Positions 49,798-62,165 of a stretch of DNA of 64,000 bases are shown here, piece by piece. The position numbers were made by a program, and so were the translations under genes. The notes under the pieces are model-generated. The model had not been told where the DNA came from. It ran no database searches and saw nothing but the letters and a program-made list of their open reading frames with translations. The DNA comes from Phragmites australis (lineage: Eukaryota > Streptophyta > Magnoliopsida > Poales > Poaceae), in contig NC_084932.1 of assembly GCF_958298935.1 (NCBI RefSeq), positions 32,955,501-33,019,500 on the forward strand, given 5' to 3'. Position 1 is the stretch's first letter; the number at the start of each line of letters is the position of its first letter.

Positions 49798-50326
49798 TAG
49801 AAATTATCTTTCTGTGAAAAAAAAGTATGCCAAAATCAGAGTTCTTATGCAAAAGTTTCGCCTATTTTACTGAACACGGCCGAAAAGTCGTGTCCTATAA
49901 CCCACTAAAACAGCCAAAATGTGAAAAATAGGCAATAGAGCGGCAGGAGGCGTGGACCTGCCCAATGCATCCGAAAGCCAGAATGTAGATACACATGACA
50001 TGTAAGTACGAGGAAAAGTAAAGACGGAGCACGCACCACCTGATTGCACGAGCCTTCCAGGGCCCCGGGTACTAAAAAACCCCAAAAAAGTGTGCTCTGA
50101 CTCTAAATTTTTGTGTCAAACTAGGAACAGGACAAAACCTAGTTGACTTTTTCTCATCGGCCTGAAAATTATCTTTTCGTGAAAAAAACAATACGCCAAA
50201 ATCGTAGTTTCTATGCAAAAGTTACACCCGTTTTACTAAACACAGCTTAAAAGTCTTGTGCTCTAGCTCACAAAACTGTCAAAAATGTGAAAAAGAGCTA
50301 AAGGAGCGGCAGGACGCGTGGATCTC
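49798..50326 (-). repeat. Satellite, minus orientation, first part of the right arm
   Basis: About 1.4 monomers read in reverse complement ('attatctttctgtgaaaaaa', 'ttttactgaacac', 'gtgaaaaata'). They end in ATCTC, the target duplication of the inserted gypsy element. Confidence 0.93.
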
Positions 50327-51245
50327 TGATGAGGACATCACTCTTTCGGATACACACACACACACACACACCGAGTATTCCTCCAACAATAGGTCCATTG
50401 ACACGAGCTCGTGCACGTCAACTAAATCATGAGGTGAGCTCGTTCCTTAGTGTTCCTTTATATTTTGATAAGGATGGGATGCTACTAAATAATTGTGATG
50501 TATTGTTACTTAGGAACACGGGAGAAGACCAGCAAGGGCGCCCAAGCTAAGGTGGAGGTCCAATCAAGTTCGAGTCCGTTTCGGAGTCCAGGACTAGACT
50601 GTACTAAAATCGTCGCCCAGGACGCATACGGACTCCGTTTTTGATATTCCACACATGGTTGGAAAGCTAAGGAGATAGGCTTTCCAACGGGACTAGTCCC
50701 ATGTCCAAATGCTTTCTGAGTCAACAGGAATCGTTGAAACAAATGGACATCCAGAATCTATCAGGGTGCTGCGCCACCATCTTTTGGCCCGATGGACCGT
50801 GTAACGTGTTGGAGTCCATTAGGGACGCGTTCAGGGGTCCTTGGCCAACCCTAGCCTCTTGTATACAGTAGTCGCCGCCCCAATTAGGGTTGGGTTTTGC
50901 TTAGATATTGATCTACATACAGATTGTGAGATTTTCGCTCTTGTTCCGGATCGACTAGGCCGTCGCAAGTGTTTGTGAAACCCCAACTTCGAGTGCTTGA
51001 ATTGTATTCGCAATATTTCAGATTGCATCTTCTACATTCTTGCTTGTGTTCTCGGTACGCTTGCAGGGATTGAGCCTTCTTGGCGAGGTCAACCGCGCGA
51101 CACGGTTGATAACCAACAGAGCTGTGGTATAGTGATTGCAAGGGAGACGATCTATTCGGGTCGAAGCCTTTGGATCATCAACGTCGAGTTCTCCACCTAC
51201 CGACTTATCGCTACCTATCGGAAGATCAAGCCAACAAGCCCATCA
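50327..51245 (+). repeat. 5' LTR of the gypsy element
   Basis: 919 bp, aligned end to end with 54869-55785. It holds a (CA)n run near its start and a conserved ATTAGGGTTGGG stretch near 50,884. It is followed at once by the PBS. Confidence 0.95.
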
Positions 51246-51247
51246 TC

Positions 51248-51258
51248 TGGTATCAGAT
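51248..51258 (+). other. Primer binding site (initiator Met tRNA type)
   Basis: TGGTATCAGA immediately follows the 5' LTR after two bases. It is the standard complement of the 3' end of plant initiator methionine tRNA. Confidence 0.85.
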
Positions 51259-51850
51259 TTTCAGGTTGCCTGTTAGGTAATTTCGTTTTTCCCTTTAGAT
51301 TAGTCTTTTTTTCATTACCTAGAGTCCAGAAAAAGCCAAAAAAAAAATTTCCGTCAATTTCCACTGCCCTAGAACCCTTTGTGCCTTTGCAATTTTTGTT
51401 TTCAGTTGCGCATTGTTGAGTTTGTGTCCATGATCGAGTCTTGTTGCTGGTTTAGAGTCGTGTTCTTGGTCTTTAGTCAACGCTCCATGCTGTTTTGATC
51501 ACGCCGCTACCCCATCGCCACCATCCCCACCAACAAGTCGAGCCACCACATTACTCGATTTGCCACCGCGAGCCGCCTTGTGTTACTTTCCGCCACGCCA
51601 ACCCTAGATAGGTCACAAGCCGCCTTGTATCAATTGCATTGCCACCGCTGCCCTCCTTGTTCCTCTCGCGATCCTATTGCTTGCCATATCTTAACGAGAA
51701 CAATTTCTGCAAGAGGTGCTTTGAAAAAAAAACCCTAACTCGACAGGGGTTCAGTAAAACGGCCATAACTTTCTCATACGGACTCGGAATCAAGCAAAAA
51801 AAATTTTCACGGACATCTACAGAAAAAGTTACATCCGTTGCTCCCTCGCT

Positions 51851-52411
51851 TTGCCAGGTTTCGCTAATTTTTTTTCCCAAATTCGCCTTGGAAGATTGAG
51901 TATTCGAGCCGCGAAGTTTGACTTGCGTACTGGTTACCACCAAATAAGAATGAAATTGGGAGATGAATGGAAAACTGTTTTTAAAACTAAGTTCGGTCTA
52001 TATGAGTGGTTAGTGATGCCTTTTAATTTAACTAATGCACCTAGCACTTTCATGAGATTGATGAATGAGGTTTTACGTGCTTTCATAGGAAGATTTGTGG
52101 TGGTGTACTTTGATGATATTTTAATCTATAGCAAGTCACATGAAGAACACATTGATCATCTACGTGCTGTTTTTACTGCTTTGAGAGAGGCACGTTTGTT
52201 TGCTAACCTTGATAAGTGCACCTTTTGCACGAATAGAGTTGCTTTTCTTGGCTATGTTGTTACTCCACAGGGAATTGAAGTGGATGAAGCTAAAATTGAA
52301 GCCCTCAAGAGCTGGCCGACCCCTGGGACTATCACACAGGTGAGAAGCTTTCATGGCCTTGCAGGGTTCTATCCGCCAAATTTTTTTCCCAAATTCGGCT
52401 TGGAAGATTGA
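51851..52411 (+). pseudogene. Displaced reverse transcriptase fragment in the element leader
   Basis: A continuous 186-codon frame contains the RT palm and fingers of gypsy pol: [11 protein letters not shown] near residue 25, [15 protein letters not shown] near 53-67, and the catalytic motif YFDDILIYS, whose two Asp are intact. It ends at FHGLAGFY, then runs into leader sequence. The fragment lies upstream of gag, the wrong place for RT. It is bounded by two copies of a ~50-bp leader segment (about 51,865-51,919 and 52,374-52,429) that share 'cccaaattcg(c/g)cttggaag' and 'attgagtattcgag'. Protease, the rest of RT and connection are missing. Confidence 0.88.
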
Positions 52412-53030
52412 GTATTCGAGACGCGAAGTTTTCGCACGCTTTTCAGAGAACGTGCTTGATTTTCTATAGGCCACATCTTGCATCCGTTTGCGCTGCAAAT
52501 TTCTGTGGTTGTTTCTTGTGTGCTCCTAGTTCAGAAAAAATATCAAAAAAATACAAAAAAAAAATTCATGATTCCTACTAGTGCTAAAAGACAAAAAAGA
52601 GGAGCACATAGAGAACACCCAGATAATTGTGTTGTTTGCTGTGTCTTTCCATCTTGTGCTTTATCTGATCATCATGTTTAGCTTTGTTTCAGCTGTTGTG
52701 CTAGGACTAGGGACACGTGATAGACCAGCAACTGTGATTCATACTTTGGACACTTATTTAGCTTTGCTCATCTGATTACAGTTATTGCTAATCCTTGCTA
52801 CCATATTGTGCCTTTCCAAGCTCCACCTCCTTTGATCCGAACAGGTTCACTCTTGCAATCATCCTACGCTTCACACGGTTTTCAGACTTGTCACCGGTTG
52901 TTCCTCCTTGCTGCGTTGGTAAGAATATTTGTAAGAGCGTGGTAAGACGCTTGAGTGTGTGTGATTCCACCTTCTACCACCTAGTAGTTGATAGGGATAA
53001 TATTGTGTTGTCCTTTGTTTTCTACTAACC

Positions 53031-53309
53031 ATGTCAGGTGATGGTTCTCCGTTGGATTTTAAGGATTGTGTGTCCAAGGAAGAACTCAACAAAGCCTTGC
53101 AGGATCATACTAGACTATTGATAGACATTAGAACAAGCATTGCTAACCTTGTCGCACGAGTGAACGACCTTGAGTTGCGACAGCCACCACAGGATGATGA
53201 ACATTCACATGATGATAATAATAATGGTGACGGAGATGGTGACCAGGAAGATGGTGAGGTTTTTGTTGGGCAAGATGCGCGTGCTGAGCAACATCGTTGC
53301 TTATTTTAG
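53031..53309 (+). pseudogene. Gag N-terminal fragment of the gypsy element
   Basis: An open frame starts MSGDGSPLDFKDCVSKEELN and includes a helical stretch (residues 13-45) and an acidic, Asn-rich run (residues 58-80). It runs directly into RNase H sequence in another frame at about 53,300, so most of gag and all of protease and RT are deleted at this point. Confidence 0.75.
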
Positions 53310-54931
53310 TGAGAAATTCAATGGGCCATCTCTGAATTATTCAACTTATGATAAGGAGTTGTATGCTTTAGTGCGAGTTTTAGAAACATGGCAACATTAT
53401 CTTTGGCCAAGGAGTTTATTATTCATTCTGATCATGAAGCTTTGAAACATATTAGAAGCCAAGCCAAACTGAACAAACATCATGCTAAATGGGTTAAATT
53501 TATAGAGTCGTTTCCTTATATCATTAAACACAAGAAAGGTAAAGACAATGTCATTGCAGATGCGTTATCTAGACGTTATACCATGCTGTCCCAACTCGAT
53601 CATAAGATTTTTGGTTTAGAAACAATTAAAGGATTATATGATAATGATTTGGATTTTAAAGATGCTTTTGAACATTGTAAAGAAGGAAGAACTTGGAATA
53701 AATATGTGCTGAATGATGGATTGCTATACCGTGCTAACAAGCTATGCATCCCAGTTAGCTCTATTCGCCTATTATTTTTGCAGGAAGCGCATGGAGGTGG
53801 TTTGATGGGACATTTTGGAGTGAAGAAGACCGAGGATGTACTGGCTGCTCACTTATTTTGGCCTAAGATGAGGCACGACGTCGAGCGCTACGTTGCACGC
53901 TGCACTACTTGCAATAAAGCTAAGTCTCGCTTGAACCCACATGGACTTTATATGCCTCTTCCTGTTCCTAGTGTGCCTTGGGAGGATATTTCTATGGATT
54001 TTGTTTTAGGATTGCCTAGGACCAAGAGGGGGAGGGATAGTATATTTGTCGTTGTGGATCGTTTTTAAAAAATGGCACATTTTATACCTTGTCACAAGAG
54101 CGATGATGCTACAAACATAGCTGATTTATTTTCCAGGGAAATCATTTGCTTGCATGGAGTGCCTAACACCATTGTTTCGGATCGTGATGCAAAATTTTTG
54201 AGCCACTTTTGGAGGTCACTTTGGAATAAACTTGGGACAAAGCTGTTGTTTTCGACGACATATCACCCTCAAACTGATAGACAAATGGAGGTTGTGAACC
54301 GCACATTATCCACCAAGTTGCGGGCTATTTTGAAGAAAAATTTGAGGATGTGGGAAGAGTGTCTACCCCATATTGAGTTCGCTTACAACAGATCGGTTCA
54401 CTCCACCACCATGGTAAGTCCGTTTCAGGTAGTGTATGGTTTTAATCCCCGTGCCCCTATTGATTTACTGCCTTTATCAACATCCGAGAAATTAAATTTT
54501 GATGCTATGACACGTGCTGATTTGATTCTGAAAATGCATGAGTTGACTAAGAAAAATATTGAAAAGATGAATGAGAAGTATAGAACTTATGGCAGCCAAG
54601 GTCGGAAACATATTACTTTTGAAATTGGTGATCTTGTGTGGTTACATTTGCGCAAAGATAGGTTTCCTGATTTGAGAAAGTCTAAATTGTTGCCTCAAGC
54701 TGATGGTCCTTTTAAAATTGTGGAAAAGATCAATGATAATGCATATAAGCTTGAGTTGCCTGTAGATTATGGGGTTAGTCCCACATTTAACATTTCGGAT
54801 TTAAAGCCTTACTTGGGAGAAGAAGATGACATTGCGTCAAGGACGACTCCAATTCAAGAGGGGGAGGATGATGAGGACATCACTCTTTTGGATACACACA
54901 CACACACACACCGAGTATTCCTCCAACAATA
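53297..54931 (+). pseudogene. RNase H and integrase of the gypsy element, one stop
   Basis: RNase H enters near 53,300 ([20 protein letters not shown]) and shifts frame once before 53,388. From there the frame is open to a TAA at 54066-54068 within the segment VVVDRF-stop-KMAHF, then open again to 54932. The integrase HHCC finger ([15 protein letters not shown]) is at about 53,790-53,920. The catalytic core has Asp in SMDFVLGL, Asp in VSDRDAKF and Glu in QMEVVNRTL. The C-terminal part ends at NISDLKPYLGEE with no visible chromodomain. Apart from one frameshift and one stop it is well preserved. Confidence 0.9.
54857..54868 (+). other. Polypurine tract of the gypsy element
   Basis: agagggggagga lies directly before the TGATGAGGAC start of the 3' LTR. 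Confidence 0.85.
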
Positions 54932-55785
54932 GGTCCATTGACACGAGCTCGTGCACGTCAACTAAATCATGAGGTGAGCTCGTTCCTTAGTGTTCCTTTA
55001 TATTTTGATAAGGATAGGATGCTACTGAATAATTGTGATGTATTGTTACTTAGGAACACGGGAGAAGACCAGCAAGGGTGCCCAAGCCAAGGTGGAGGTC
55101 CAATCAAATTCGAGTCCGTTTCGGAGTCCAGGAACAAACTGTACTAAAATCGTCGCCCAGGACGTATACGGACTCCGTTTTCGACGTTCTATACATGGTT
55201 GGAAATCTAAGGAGATAGGCTTACCAACGGGACTGGTCCCATGTCCAAATTCTTTTGGAGTCAACAGAAATCGTCGAAACAAGTGGATATCCAGAATATG
55301 TCAGGGTGCTGCGCCACCATCTTTTGGCCCGTTAGGCCGTGTAACGTGTTGGAGTCCATTAGGGACGCGTCTAGGGGTCCTTGGCCGACCCTAGCCTCTT
55401 ATATACAGTAGCTGCCGCCCCAATTAGGGTTGGGTTTTGCTTATATATTGATCTACACATAGATTGTGAGATTTTCGCTCTTGTTCCGGACCGACTAGGC
55501 CGCCGCAAGTGTTTGTGGAACCCCAACTTCGAGTGCTTGAATTGTATTCACAATATTTCAGATTGCATCTTCCACGTTCTTGCTTGTGTTCTCGGTACGA
55601 TTGCAGGGATTGAGCCTTCTTAGCGAGGTCAACCACGCGACACGGTTGATAACCAACGGAGTTGTGGTGTAGTGATTGCAAGGGAGACGATCTGTTCGGG
55701 TCGAAGCCTTTGGATCAACAACGTCGAGTTCTCCACCTACCGACTTATCGCTACCTATCGGAAGATCAGGCCAACAAGCCCATCA
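54869..55785 (+). repeat. 3' LTR of the gypsy element
   Basis: 917 bp and collinear with the 5' LTR; the (CA)n run is one unit shorter. It ends CCCATCA and is followed by ATCTC, the target duplication, and then by satellite sequence in minus orientation. Confidence 0.95.
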
Positions 55786-58700
55786 ATCTCCCCGATGCAC
55801 CTGAAAACTAAGAAGGTAGATATACAAGACACGCAACTATGAGAACAAGTTAAGACGGAGCACGCAACACCAAATTGCCCGAGTATTCCAGGGCCCCGGG
55901 GACTCCAAAAAACCCCAAAAAAGTGTGCTCTGGCTCTGGACTTTGGGGTTAAACTGGGCAACAGGACGAAGCCAAGTTGATTTTTTCTCGTCAGCCTCGA
56001 AATTATCTTTTCGTGAAAAAAAGTACGCCAAAATCGGAGTTTCTATGCAAAAGTTACGCTCATTTTACTGAACACAGCTGAAAAGTTACGCCCTCTACAA
56101 CTACCAAAAACGTGAAAAATGACTAAAGGAGCGCCAGGAGGCATGGACCTCCCCGATGCACCCGGAAGCCTAGAAGGTAGATACACAGGATACGCAATTA
56201 TGAGGACAAGTTAAGATGAACCACGCAACACCTGATTGTCCGAGACTTCTAGGGCCCCGGGGACTCCAAAAAACCCCAAAAAAGTGTACTCTGGCTCTTG
56301 ATTTTTGGGTCAAACAGGGCAACAAGATAAAGTCTAGTTGATTTTTTCTTGTCAGCGTCGAAATTATGTTTCTGTGAAAAAAGTACGCCAAAATCGGAGT
56401 TTCTATGCAAAAGTTAGGCCCATTTTACTGAACACAGCCGAAAACTCGTGTGCTATAGCCCACTTAAACTGCCAAATACGTGAAAAATAGCTAAAGGAGC
56501 GGCAGGAGGAGTGGATCTCTCCGATGCATATGAAAGCCTAGAAGGTAGATACACTAGACACGCAACTACGAGGACAAGTTAAGACGGAGCACGCAGCACC
56601 TGATTGACCGAGCCTTCCAGGGGCCCAGGGACTCCAAAAAACGCCAAAAAAGTGTGCTCTGGCTCTAGATTTTGGGGGTCAAACTGGGCAACAAGACAAA
56701 GTCGAGTTGGTTTTTTCTCGTCGGCCTCAAAATTATCTTTCTGTGAAAAAAAAGTACGCCAAAATTGGAGTTTCTATGCAAAAGTTACACCCATTTTACT
56801 AAACACAACCGAAAACTCGTGTGCTATAGCCGACTAAAACTGTCAAAGACGTGAAAAACAGCTAAAGGAGCGGTAGGAGGTGTGGATCTCCCCGACGCAC
56901 TTGAAAGCCTAGAAGGTAGATACACAAGATACACAACTACGAGGACAACTAAAGACGGAGCACGCAGCACTGGATTGCCCGAGCCTTCTAGGGCCCCGGG
57001 GACTCAAAAAACCCCCAAAAAGTGTGCTCTGGCTCTGAATTTTGGGGTCAAATTGGGCAAAAGGATAAAGTCCAGTTGATTTTTTCTCGTCGATCTCAAA
57101 ATTATCTTTTCGTGAAAAAAGTACGCAAAAATCGGAGTTTCTATGCAAAAGTTACCGCATATTTTACTGAACACAGCCGAAAAGTCGTGTGCTATTGCCC
57201 ACTAAAACATCCAGAAACGTGAAAAACAGGCAACTGAACGGCAGGAGGTGTGGACCTCCCCGATGCACCTGAAAGCATAGAAGGTAGATACACAGAACAC
57301 GCAACTACGATGACAAGCTAAGATAGAGCACGCAGCACCTGATTGCACAAGCCTTCCAAGGCCTCGGGGACTAAAAAACAACAAAAAAGTGTGCTCTGGC
57401 TCTAGATTTTCGGGTCAAACTAAGCAATAGGACGAAGTCTAGTTGATTTTTCTCATCGGCCCCGAAATTATCTTTCCGTGAAAAAAAGTACGCCAAAACC
57501 GGAGTTTGTATGCAAAAGTTACGGCCATTTTACTGAACACAGCCGAAAAGTCGTGTGCTATAGCCCACTAAAACTTCCAAAAACGTGAAAAACAGCTAAA
57601 GGAGCGGCATGAGACGTGGACCTCCCCGATGCACCCGAAAGCCTAGAATGTAGATACACAGGACACATAACTACGAGGAAAAGTAAAGACGGAGCACGCA
57701 GCACCTGATTGCACGAGCCTTCCATGGCCTCGGGGACTCCAAAAACTCAAAAAAAGTATACTTTGACTCTGGATTTTGGGGTCAAACTGGGCAACAGGAC
57801 AAAATATAGTTGATTTTTTCTCATCGACCTCAAAATTATCTTTCCGTGAAAAAAAAGTACGCAAAAATCAGAGTTTTTGTGCAAAAGTTATGCCCATTTT
57901 ACTGAACACAGCCGAAAAGTTGTGTGTTTTAGTCGACTAAAACTGTCAAAAATGTGAAAATAGCTAAAGCAGCGGCATGACACGTGGATCTCCCCGATGC
58001 ACCCAAAATCATAAAAGGTAGATACACAGGACACACAACTACGAGGAAAAGTAAAGACGGAGCACGTAGCACCTGATTGCACGAGCCTTCCATGGCACCG
58101 GGGACTAAAAAAACCCCAAAAAAGTATGCTTTGGTTTTGGATTTTGGGGTCAAAATGGGCAACAGGACGAAGCCGAGTTGACGTTTTCTTGTCGACCTCG
58201 TAATCATCTTTTTGTGAAAAAAAAGTACGCCAAAATCGGAGTTTCTATGCAAAAGTTACGCCTGTTTTACTAAACACAGCCGAAAAGTCGTGTGCTATAG
58301 CCCATTAAAACTTGCAAAAACGTGAAAAATAGCTAAACGAGTGGTAGGAGGCGTGGATCTCCCCGATGCACCTGAAAGCCTAGAAGGTCACACATGACAC
58401 GCAACTACCAGGACAAGTTAAGATGGAGCACGCAACACCTGATTGCCCGAGAAAAATCCCCCAAAAAGTATGCTCTGGCTCTGGATTTTTGGGTCAAACT
58501 TGGCAACAGGACAAAATCTAGTTGATTTTTCTCGTCGGCCTCAAAATTATCTTTCCGTGAAAAAAAGTACGCCAAAATCAAAGTTTCTATGCAAAAGTTA
58601 CGCCCATTTTACTGAACACAGCCGAAAAATCGTGTGCTATAGCCCACAAAAACTGCCAAAAACGTGAAAAATAGCTAAATGAGCGGCAGGAGGTGTGGAT

Positions 58701-59774
58701 CTCCCCGATGCACCTGAAATCCTAGAAGGTAGATACACAGAACACGCAACTACGATAACAAGTTAAGACGGAGCATGCAACACCTGATTGCCCAATCCTT
58801 CCAGGGCCCAGGGACTCCGAAAAATTCCAAAAATGTCTACTCTGGCTCTAGATTTTGGCGTCAAAATGGGCAACAAGACGAAGTCTATTTGATTTTTGCT
58901 CGTCGGCCTCAAAATTATCTTTTCGTGAAAAAAAGTACGCCAAAATTGGAGTTTCTATGCAAAAGTTACGCTCATTTTACTGAACACAGCCGAAAAGTCG
59001 TGTGCTATAGCCCACTAAAACTGCCAAAAACGTGAAAAATAGGCAATGAAGCGGCAGTAGTCGTGGACCTCGTTGATTCACTCGAAAGCTTAGAAGCTAG
59101 ATACACAGGACATGCAACTACGAGAACAAGTTAAGACGGAGCACGCAGCACCTGATTGCTTGAGCCTTCCAGGGCTCTGGGGACTCCAAAACCCCCCCAA
59201 AAAAGTGTGCTTTGGCTCTAGATTTTGGGGTCAAACTAGGCAATCTGATGAAGTCTAGTTCATTTTTTCTCGTCAGCCTCAAAATTATCTTTCTGTGAAG
59301 AAAAAGTACGCCAAAATCGGAGTTTCTATGCAAAAGTTACGCCCATTTTACTGAACACAACCGAAAACTCGTGTGCTATAGCTGACTAGAACTGCCAAAT
59401 ACGTGAAAAATAGCTAAAGGAGCGGCAGGAGGCGTGGATCTCCCCGATGCACCCGAAAGCCTAGAAGGTAGATACATAGGACACACAACTATGAGGACGA
59501 GTTAAGACGGAGTACGCAACACTTGATTGCCCGAGCCTTCCACAGCCCCGGGGACTCCAAAAAATCCCAAAAAAGTGTGCTCCGACTCTGGATTTTAGGG
59601 TCAAACTGGGCAACAGGATGAAGTCTAGTTGATTTTTTCTCGTCAGCCTCGAAATTATCTTTCCGTGAAAAAAAGTAAGCCAAAATCGGAGTTTCTATGC
59701 AAAAGTTACACCCATTTTACTGATCACAGTCGGAGTTTTAGCCCACTAAAACTGGCAATAACGTGAAAAATAGG
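55786..59774 (-). repeat. Tandem satellite array, ~368-bp monomer, minus orientation
   Basis: About 11 monomers. The landmark 'ttttactga/taaacaca' recurs at about 56063, 56432, 56796, 57164, 57530, 57897, 58264, 58607, 58975, 59345 and 59716. It ends in 'gtgaaaaatagggaatggat', the mirror of the array start near 40,907, and then enters the gypsy remnant. One unit near 58,440 has an internal deletion. Confidence 0.97.
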
Positions 59775-62165
59775 GAATGGATAATATTGTAAAAATCATA
59801 TTGTCCTTTGCTGAGTATCTTTTCGTAACCTCGAGCACGCGTGTAGGTATAGATACCTGAGTAGCGGCTTATCTCGTTGCCAGGCATTGAATTACAAAGT
59901 CGAAGGGTGGAAAATGATTCACTCAACTTCTCGAGTAATATGACAACTTACTATTATTACAAGTATCCTAAGTACTTACACATAGAACTTACAGAGTTGG
60001 TTGATATTCCAGGATATTTTAAGGACTCGACCATTCTCCATTACTAATCTATATGACCCCGGACGGGTGGATTTAACCACCTTGTAAGGACCCTCCGACT
60101 TTGGAGATAGCATGTTGCTATTTTTCGGGCTCTAAACGAGTCATATAACCAGATCCCCGGGTTGTAAGGTTCTCTTTCGAATGTTCTGGTCGTAGTAGCA
60201 CAAGAGAGCTTGTTGGTACTTTCCAATCGCATTAGCACTTGAGTCTTTTTTTCTTCAAGAATGTTAATGTTGTCCTTCCTTCTCAGGATTTCCTCCTTAT
60301 CAGCGTACAACTCAACACGGGGAGTCTTGATATTTAGTTTGCAGGGTAGCATGGCCTCATGCCCATAGACTAGGAAGAAAGGTGTTTCCCCCATCACCCT
60401 GTTGGATGTTGTTCAGAGTTCCCAAAGTATGTTAGGTAGCTCAGACGCCTAGGCTTTAACATAGGCGGATAAATGGTTGAAGATGAGGGTCTTGATTCCT
60501 TGTAGTATTAGACCATTGGCCCGCTCAACTTGTCCATTTCTCTATGGATGAGCTATTGACTCAAAGCAAACTATAGTGTCTAGTCCCTTGCAGTAATCGA
60601 TGAAGGCTATGCTTGAGAACGTTTAGTTGTCGATGATGATCCTACTCGAGACGCCTAATCTTGTCATGACGCTTATCATGAACTTTCTTGTTACATCCAA
60701 GGTAATATTGCTGACTGGCTCAGCTTCAATCCACTTGGTGAAGGTATCGATTGCTATGAATAGGAACTTGAATCCTACGGGCTCTACCGAGAAGGACCCT
60801 AGAATATCCAGCCCCCAAGTCGCGAATGGCCACGAAAATGGGATCGTTTGTAAGGCTTAGGCGAGCTGGTGTACGCACTTGCTGTTGAATTGATAGCTGG
60901 TACACGTTTTAACCATCTCGTTCGTATCATGGAGAGTTATAGGCTAATAAAAACCTTGTGTGAATACCTTTCTGACCACGGTTTAGAAGGAAGCATGAGC
61001 TTCGCACACCCCTACATGGATTTCTTAGAGTAGCCATCTACCCTGCTTCTAAGAGATGCACTTCATGAGTACTCCGTGAGTGCCTCTTCTATAGGATACC
61101 ATCCACCAAGGCATACATCCTACATCAACGGGATACTTGCTCGGATAATGCATCATCTTCCGGCACAACTCAATCTTGAAGGAACTTCTGGATCGGATCC
61201 ATCGACCAATCTTTGTACTTGAGCGAAGCAAAGCCACGAGTGCCCCGTGACTCCTTTTGGAGCGGTGATTCCTAGTGAGCCCTTGAGTTAGTTATTGGTC
61301 CCGTGGACCACCACTCCTTTGGTCATGTCATATGATGATTTCATGGATGGCATCAAGAGTTTCTTTAAGAAAATCCGAGTTTGTCCTAGAGATCGTGAGG
61401 AGGCTAGTTGGGCAAGACTATTAGAGTGGAAATTATATTTCCTTGGGATAAACTTGACCTCGAGTCTGATGAATTTCTTTTCTAGCTTCCTCACCTCTGA
61501 GAGGTAATCTGTCATAGTCTTGTCTAAGATTTGATACTCCTTGCTAACTTGCTTTACCACCAACTATAAATAACCTTTCACAAGTAGGTGGCGAATACCA
61601 AAAGCAGAAGCTACTCAAAGACAAGCGAGTAGACCCTCATACTCAACTACGTTGTTTGTGGCCGGAAAGTTGAGCTACAAAGCATATTGCAGCCTTTCTC
61701 CAGCATGAGAGATGAGTATAATTCCAGCCCCTGGGCCTTGGAGCATAAGTGACCCATCGAATAAGGGAGTCCATACGTCAGATGTGTCGATGCGGCTGTC
61801 CTGGGGTTGTTCGAGCTCTTTCCATTCGGCAACAAAGTTAGTGAGTACTTGCATTTTCAACTCTTAACCCCTCAAGTAAACGCTTGGATGACGTCATAGT
61901 CATTTATCTTGGGGATGTTATTCTGGGTGTTGCTGAAGTGGCGGACGAACTCACGCAACATTTCTTTCTCCACTTGTATGACACAGAAGATGTCATTTTT
62001 CATGCTAAGGCTAATGCAAGTGCCGTGGAAGTTGGCTCACAACATGTTGCAGAACTACTCCCAAGAGTAGATCATCCCCGATGGTAGATTAGTTAGCCAG
62101 GTCCTGGCTGACCCTTCAATAATTATGAGGAGGTAATTTTCCATCACCTTTTCATCCCCACTAGC
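59775..62165 (-). pseudogene. Gypsy gag/pol remnant (right arm copy)
   Basis: Reverse-complement counterpart of about 38,515-40,905. Integrase C-terminal part near 60,000-60,400 (open frame starting MMGETPFFLVYGHEAM at 60397), integrase core near 60,500-60,850, RNase H near 61,560-61,860, gag near 61,890-62,165. It shares the gag-to-RNase H deletion and most stops with the left arm. It also has private changes, such as a 2-bp insertion in the last part of integrase (near 60,173) that shifts the frame. Confidence 0.9.

Larger units (their letters stand above)
50327..55785 (+). mobile_element. Ty3/gypsy element with perfect target duplication and scrambled domain order
   Basis: LTRs at 50327-51245 and 54869-55785 begin TGATGAGGAC and end AAGCCCATCA. 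A PBS (TGGTATCAGA, from 51248) follows the first LTR, matching initiator tRNA-Met use. A purine tract (agagggggagga) precedes the second. The target duplication ATCTC is perfect on both sides. The interior order is abnormal: an RT fragment, then gag, then RNase H and integrase. The rearranged form itself must have moved, using proteins from another copy, because the ends and target duplication are intact. I count about 54 LTR differences in 917 bp, roughly 6%. Confidence 0.95.

Noticed and set aside
40989..59683. Repeated 60-108-codon frames in every satellite unit, on both strands
   Set aside because: They recur because the monomer recurs. Monomer length is not a multiple of three, and the products look like translated noncoding repeat.
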